Shown here: positions 5,520-8,045 of the stretch, piece by piece
How the letters are laid out: every line of letters begins with the position of its first letter
How positions within the stretch are numbered: position 1 is the first letter of the stretch
NCBI GenBank assembly: GCA_002315875.1
Contig: DCIL01000073.1
Location: forward strand, 507-8,551
Reading direction: 5' to 3'
Source of the DNA: Verrucomicrobia bacterium UBA1727
Lineage (GTDB): Bacteria > Verrucomicrobiota > Kiritimatiellia > RFP12 > UBA1067
Length of the DNA: 8,045 nt
Made by a program: the position numbers and the translations under genes
The notes under the pieces: model-generated
What the model was told of the DNA's origin: nothing
Databases searched by the model: none
What the model saw: the letters and a program-made list of their open reading frames with translations, nothing else

Positions 5520-5995
5520 CGGATGACGAGATACACAAGCCAGTTGAGGCCGAGCGAATAGAGATTGGCGAAGAAGTCGTCGATGACGATGCCGCGGCCA
5601 CCGGGAACGGACTGCAGTCCGCGACAAGGCCAGGGCTTAATGATGTCCACCGCACGGACGATCACGAAGAAGATCACCATCGACCACCACGGCAGGGCAA
5701 GGATCGGAATGCCCACGAACGCAATCGGATAGAGCATCCACTCATCCGCCGTGATGCGTCCGTCATCCTTGATGCCGAGCAGTTTCTCCGCGCGATCGCA
5801 GAACGGAATCGCCATCAGCGTAAAGCCGAGGCAGGCGACGATCTGAATGTAGGGCGGCAAAAACGCGAAAAGATACGCAAGCGCGACCCCGGGCAAGGAG
5901 CCGAAGGTGCCGGGCGCGAACGGAGCAATAAGCCCGAGTCCGAAACCACTCGCCACGAAAAGACAGAACCTATCCCAAAAACGGTTGAAATTCAT
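5516..5995 (-). CDS. pgpA: Phosphatidylglycerophosphatase A
   Basis: PgpA dephosphorylates phosphatidylglycerophosphate to phosphatidylglycerol at the inner membrane. The 159-residue protein has the family blocks APGTFGSLPG (residues 27-36), an acidic segment DDGRITADEW (77-86), the charged DIIKPWP (117-123) and VIDDFFA (137-143), with several membrane segments between them. The ATG at 5993-5995 is chosen because it overlaps the fucP TGA as ATGA, a pattern repeated at the next junction. A GTG two codons upstream (5999-6001) is the alternative, giving 161 residues. There is no Shine-Dalgarno sequence, so translation is probably coupled to fucP. A membrane-lipid enzyme inside a deoxysugar operon is unexpected, and nothing in the protein suggests a changed function. 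Confidence 0.93.
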   Translation of the reverse strand: MNFNRFWDRFCLFVASGFGLGLIAPFAPGTFGSLPGVALAYLFAFLPPYIQIVACLGFTLMAIPFCDRAEKLLGIKDDGRITADEWMLYPIAFVGIPILALPWWSMVIFFVIVRAVDIIKPWPCRGLQSVPGGRGIVIDDFFANLYSLGLNWLVYLVIR

Positions 5996-7368
5996 TTGCA
6001 CATCCGATTCTTACGGAACGCGAGCGCGTAGACGAGGACGACGGCGAAGCAGATCACCGGGACGATGAACGAGGCCCTGAGCGACATGCTGCAAAGCTGG
6101 AGGTTCGTATCCCACGTCGCGTCGAACGTCGGCACGAGCTTGCACCAGATGGAATTCGCATTGCCGATGATGTTCGCCATCCACGGGGTCAGGAGCGCCC
6201 CGCCGACGATCGCCATGATGAGTCCCGCGGCACCGAGCTTATGCGCCTTGGGATCGATGCCGCCAAGTCCGATGCCGTAGATGGTCGGGAACATGAGCGA
6301 CATGAAACCGCTCATCGCACAAAGACAAAGGACGTTAGCCGAGAACGGCAGCGAGCCGATGGTGAAGAGGACTGTTGACGGCAGGTACATCACGCCGAAG
6401 GAGGCCGCGATCGCACCCAAGGCGAAGAGCGCCATCATCATGGCGGGATTGAAGTACTTCATCAGGAAAGTGCAGAGCCAGCGGCAGACGATGAAGAGAC
6501 AGAGCGCGATCAGATAATAATTCGCCGCGGTAGCAGGCGTGACGCCGAGCTCCTTCTGGCAGTAGACGTTCATCCACGTCCAGGCCGCGATCTGCACGCC
6601 GACGTAGAACACCTGGGCGACCACGCCGAGATACCAGCGCGGCGAACGGACGAGGATTCCGAGCACTTCGCCGACACTCGTCCTCTCCGCCTGCACCTTG
6701 TCGATTTCAGTCGGTTTGGAAAGGAAGAAGAAAAACCAGATCGCTGCGGCGATGGCACAGAGTCCCACATAAGGAACACAGACCCAGAACAGCTCGTGGT
6801 GGACGATTGCGTCCAGCGCAGCCGGAGCCATGGCCTGACGTTCCGCGACCGTCGCCGGATTGAGGTTGGCGAGAATGAACTGCTGGGCGAGGATGATGCC
6901 GGCCAGCGACCCGAGGGGATTGAACATCTGAGCGAAATTGAGCCGGCGCACTGCCGTCGACTCGTCACCGAGCGCCAGTACGTAAGGATTGCAGGTCGTC
7001 TCCAGCACCGCACAGCCGCCGGCTACGATGAAGATGCCGACGATATACGTCCAGAAACTCTGCATGATGCAGGCGGGAATGTACAGCAAGGCCCCGAGGA
7101 CATACACCCCGAGGCCCGCGAGCACTCCCACCCGATATCCGGCGCGCTGAATCAGCAACGACGCGAAGATCGCGATCACCGAGTAGGCGCCGTAGAAGGA
7201 AATCTGGACAAAGCCGGCCGTGGACTGACTCGTCATGAAGATCTTCTGAAACGACGGCACGAGATTGTCCGTCATATTGTTCAGAAGTCCCCAGAGGGCG
7301 AAGCAGCTCGTAAGCAGGACGAAGATCGCCAGGTACTTGCGAGGAACGACCGGAATGTCCGATTTCAT
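5992..7368 (-). CDS. fucP: L-fucose:H+ symporter (FucP family MFS permease)
   Basis: This inner-membrane permease of the FHS family of MFS transporters imports L-fucose, or a similar deoxysugar, with protons. The 458-residue protein has the expected 12 membrane segments. The first helix block, FALWGLLNNMTDNLVPSFQ (residues 23-41), and LETTCNPYVLALGDE (122-136) are characteristic of FucP. Asp34 and Glu123 are 89 residues apart, the same spacing as the functionally essential Asp46 and Glu135 of E. coli FucP, and Asn31 aligns with its Asn43. The ATG is 15 bases after the fucO stop, with a weak AAAGGA eleven bases upstream. The stop overlaps the preferred pgpA start. Adjacent fucO supports deoxysugar catabolism. 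The related sugars galactose, arabinose or rhamnose remain possible substrates. Confidence 0.9.
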   Translation of the reverse strand: MKSDIPVVPRKYLAIFVLLTSCFALWGLLNNMTDNLVPSFQKIFMTSQSTAGFVQISFYGAYSVIAIFASLLIQRAGYRVGVLAGLGVYVLGALLYIPACIMQSFWTYIVGIFIVAGGCAVLETTCNPYVLALGDESTAVRRLNFAQMFNPLGSLAGIILAQQFILANLNPATVAERQAMAPAALDAIVHHELFWVCVPYVGLCAIAAAIWFFFFLSKPTEIDKVQAERTSVGEVLGILVRSPRWYLGVVAQVFYVGVQIAAWTWMNVYCQKELGVTPATAANYYLIALCLFIVCRWLCTFLMKYFNPAMMMALFALGAIAASFGVMYLPSTVLFTIGSLPFSANVLCLCAMSGFMSLMFPTIYGIGLGGIDPKAHKLGAAGLIMAIVGGALLTPWMANIIGNANSIWCKLVPTFDATWDTNLQLCSMSLRASFIVPVICFAVVLVYALAFRKNRMCK

Positions 7369-7383
7369 CTCTTCAGTTTTCCT

Positions 7384-8045
7384 TTAGATAAGACTCAGGT
7401 AGAGCTTCTCGATTTCCTTGACCGTGCAGTCACGGGGATTGCCGGGACGGCACGCATCGGCGTAGGCGGACTTCGCGAGGAACGGCACGTCCTCCTTCTT
7501 GAGAATGCCCTTCAGGTTCGCGGGAATACCGACGTCCTTCGAGAGCTTCTCGACCGCGGCAATCGCGGCCTTGCGCGCCGTCGCGAGGTCCATCTTCTCG
7601 ACACCCTTCACACCCATCGCCTTCGCGATTTCGATGTAGCGCTTGCCGGTCTTCGAGGCATTGAACTTCATCGCGGTCGGCAGCAGGATCGCACAGGCGA
7701 CGCCGTGCGGAGTGTTGTATAGCGCGGAGAGTCCGTGAGCCATCGAGTGATCGACGCCGAGGCCGACATTGGAAAAGCCCATACCCGCGATGTACTGTCC
7801 GAGCGCCATGCCCGCACGGCCCGAGGGTTTGTTCTTCACCGCATCGCGAAGATTGGCGGAGATGAGACGGATTGCCTCGAGATGCATCATGTCCGTCATC
7901 GGACAGGCACCCTTCGTGATGTAGCCCTCGATCGCGTGCGTGAGCGCGTCCATACCCGTGGCAGCAGTAAGACGGGGCGGCATCGAGCTCATCATGTCCG
8001 GATCGACAAACGCCACGACCGGGATGTCATGCGGATCGACACAGA
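7384..8045 (-). CDS. fucO: Lactaldehyde reductase / L-1,2-propanediol oxidoreductase, C-terminal part (5' end outside window)
   Basis: FucO is a cytoplasmic iron-dependent group III alcohol dehydrogenase that reduces L-lactaldehyde to L-1,2-propanediol with NADH during anaerobic fucose or rhamnose use. The visible 219 residues include the end of the nucleotide-binding part and the helical metal-binding domain. From memory they track E. coli FucO closely: CVDPHDIP at the window edge, ATGMDALTHAIEGYIT, MALGQYIAGMGFSNVGLG, and YNTPHGVACAILLP. All four iron ligands can be placed: Asp and His in DALTH, the first His of HSMAH, and His in NTPHG, with the 14-residue spacing between the last two conserved. 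The second His of HSMAH matches the active-site His. The frame continues past the window edge, so an internal GTG at 8014-8016 is not the start. The stop is TAA at 7384-7386. Confidence 0.93.
   Translation of the reverse strand, partial: CVDPHDIPVVAFVDPDMMSSMPPRLTAATGMDALTHAIEGYITKGACPMTDMMHLEAIRLISANLRDAVKNKPSGRAGMALGQYIAGMGFSNVGLGVDHSMAHGLSALYNTPHGVACAILLPTAMKFNASKTGKRYIEIAKAMGVKGVEKMDLATARKAAIAAVEKLSKDVGIPANLKGILKKEDVPFLAKSAYADACRPGNPRDCTVKEIEKLYLSLI

Noticed and set aside
3729..5627. A single 632-residue fusion protein
   Set aside because: The first 36 codons lie within the pgpA gene, the DUF167 domain has its own ATG overlapping the pgpA stop, and a complete signal peptide follows the domain. 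Two proteins fit better than one.

Overview
The window looks like a chromosomal segment from a member of the Planctomycetes-Verrucomicrobia-Chlamydiae superphylum, most likely Verrucomicrobiota or Kiritimatiellota. The best evidence is a Minf_1886-type protein, a family of unknown function known almost only from planctomycetes and verrucomicrobia. A GC-rich composition, several starts without a Shine-Dalgarno sequence, and a deoxysugar-degradation theme agree with this. The phylum-level call is inference. Every gene that can be supported lies on the minus strand, so transcription runs from high to low coordinates.

Right block (8045 to 3729): fucO (lactaldehyde reductase, 5' end outside the window), fucP (L-fucose:H+ symporter), pgpA (phosphatidylglycerophosphatase A), a DUF167/YggU protein, and a secreted six-hairpin glycosidase resembling GH78 alpha-L-rhamnosidases. 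The genes are tightly packed: there are 15 bases between fucO and fucP, then ATGA-type stop/start overlaps. Together fucO, fucP and the glycosidase suggest release, uptake and fermentation of L-fucose or L-rhamnose, since both sugars yield lactaldehyde. pgpA (phospholipid synthesis) and DUF167 appear to be housekeeping passengers. The DUF167 frame runs without a stop into the glycosidase. A single extra base, real or a sequence error, would explain this.

Middle and left block (3690 to 503): an extended -10 promoter and a strong ribosome binding site precede an operon of an NCS2 purine permease with an unusual N-terminal extension, xpt (xanthine phosphoribosyltransferase), the Minf_1886-family gene and rfbC (dTDP-4-dehydrorhamnose 3,5-epimerase). 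Permease and Xpt form a purine salvage pair. RfbC makes the activated rhamnose precursor for surface polysaccharide.

Left edge (502 to 1): a non-coding stretch carries two different 7-base tandem repeat tracts. It is followed by the start of a sugar-porter-type MFS transporter that runs off the window.

I see no RNA genes, CRISPR arrays, insertion sequences or phage genes. The most interesting points are the DUF167/glycosidase frame problem, the domain fused to the permease, the altered acid position in the glycosidase, and the paired heptanucleotide repeats. I do not see convincing evidence of a wholly new multi-gene system.
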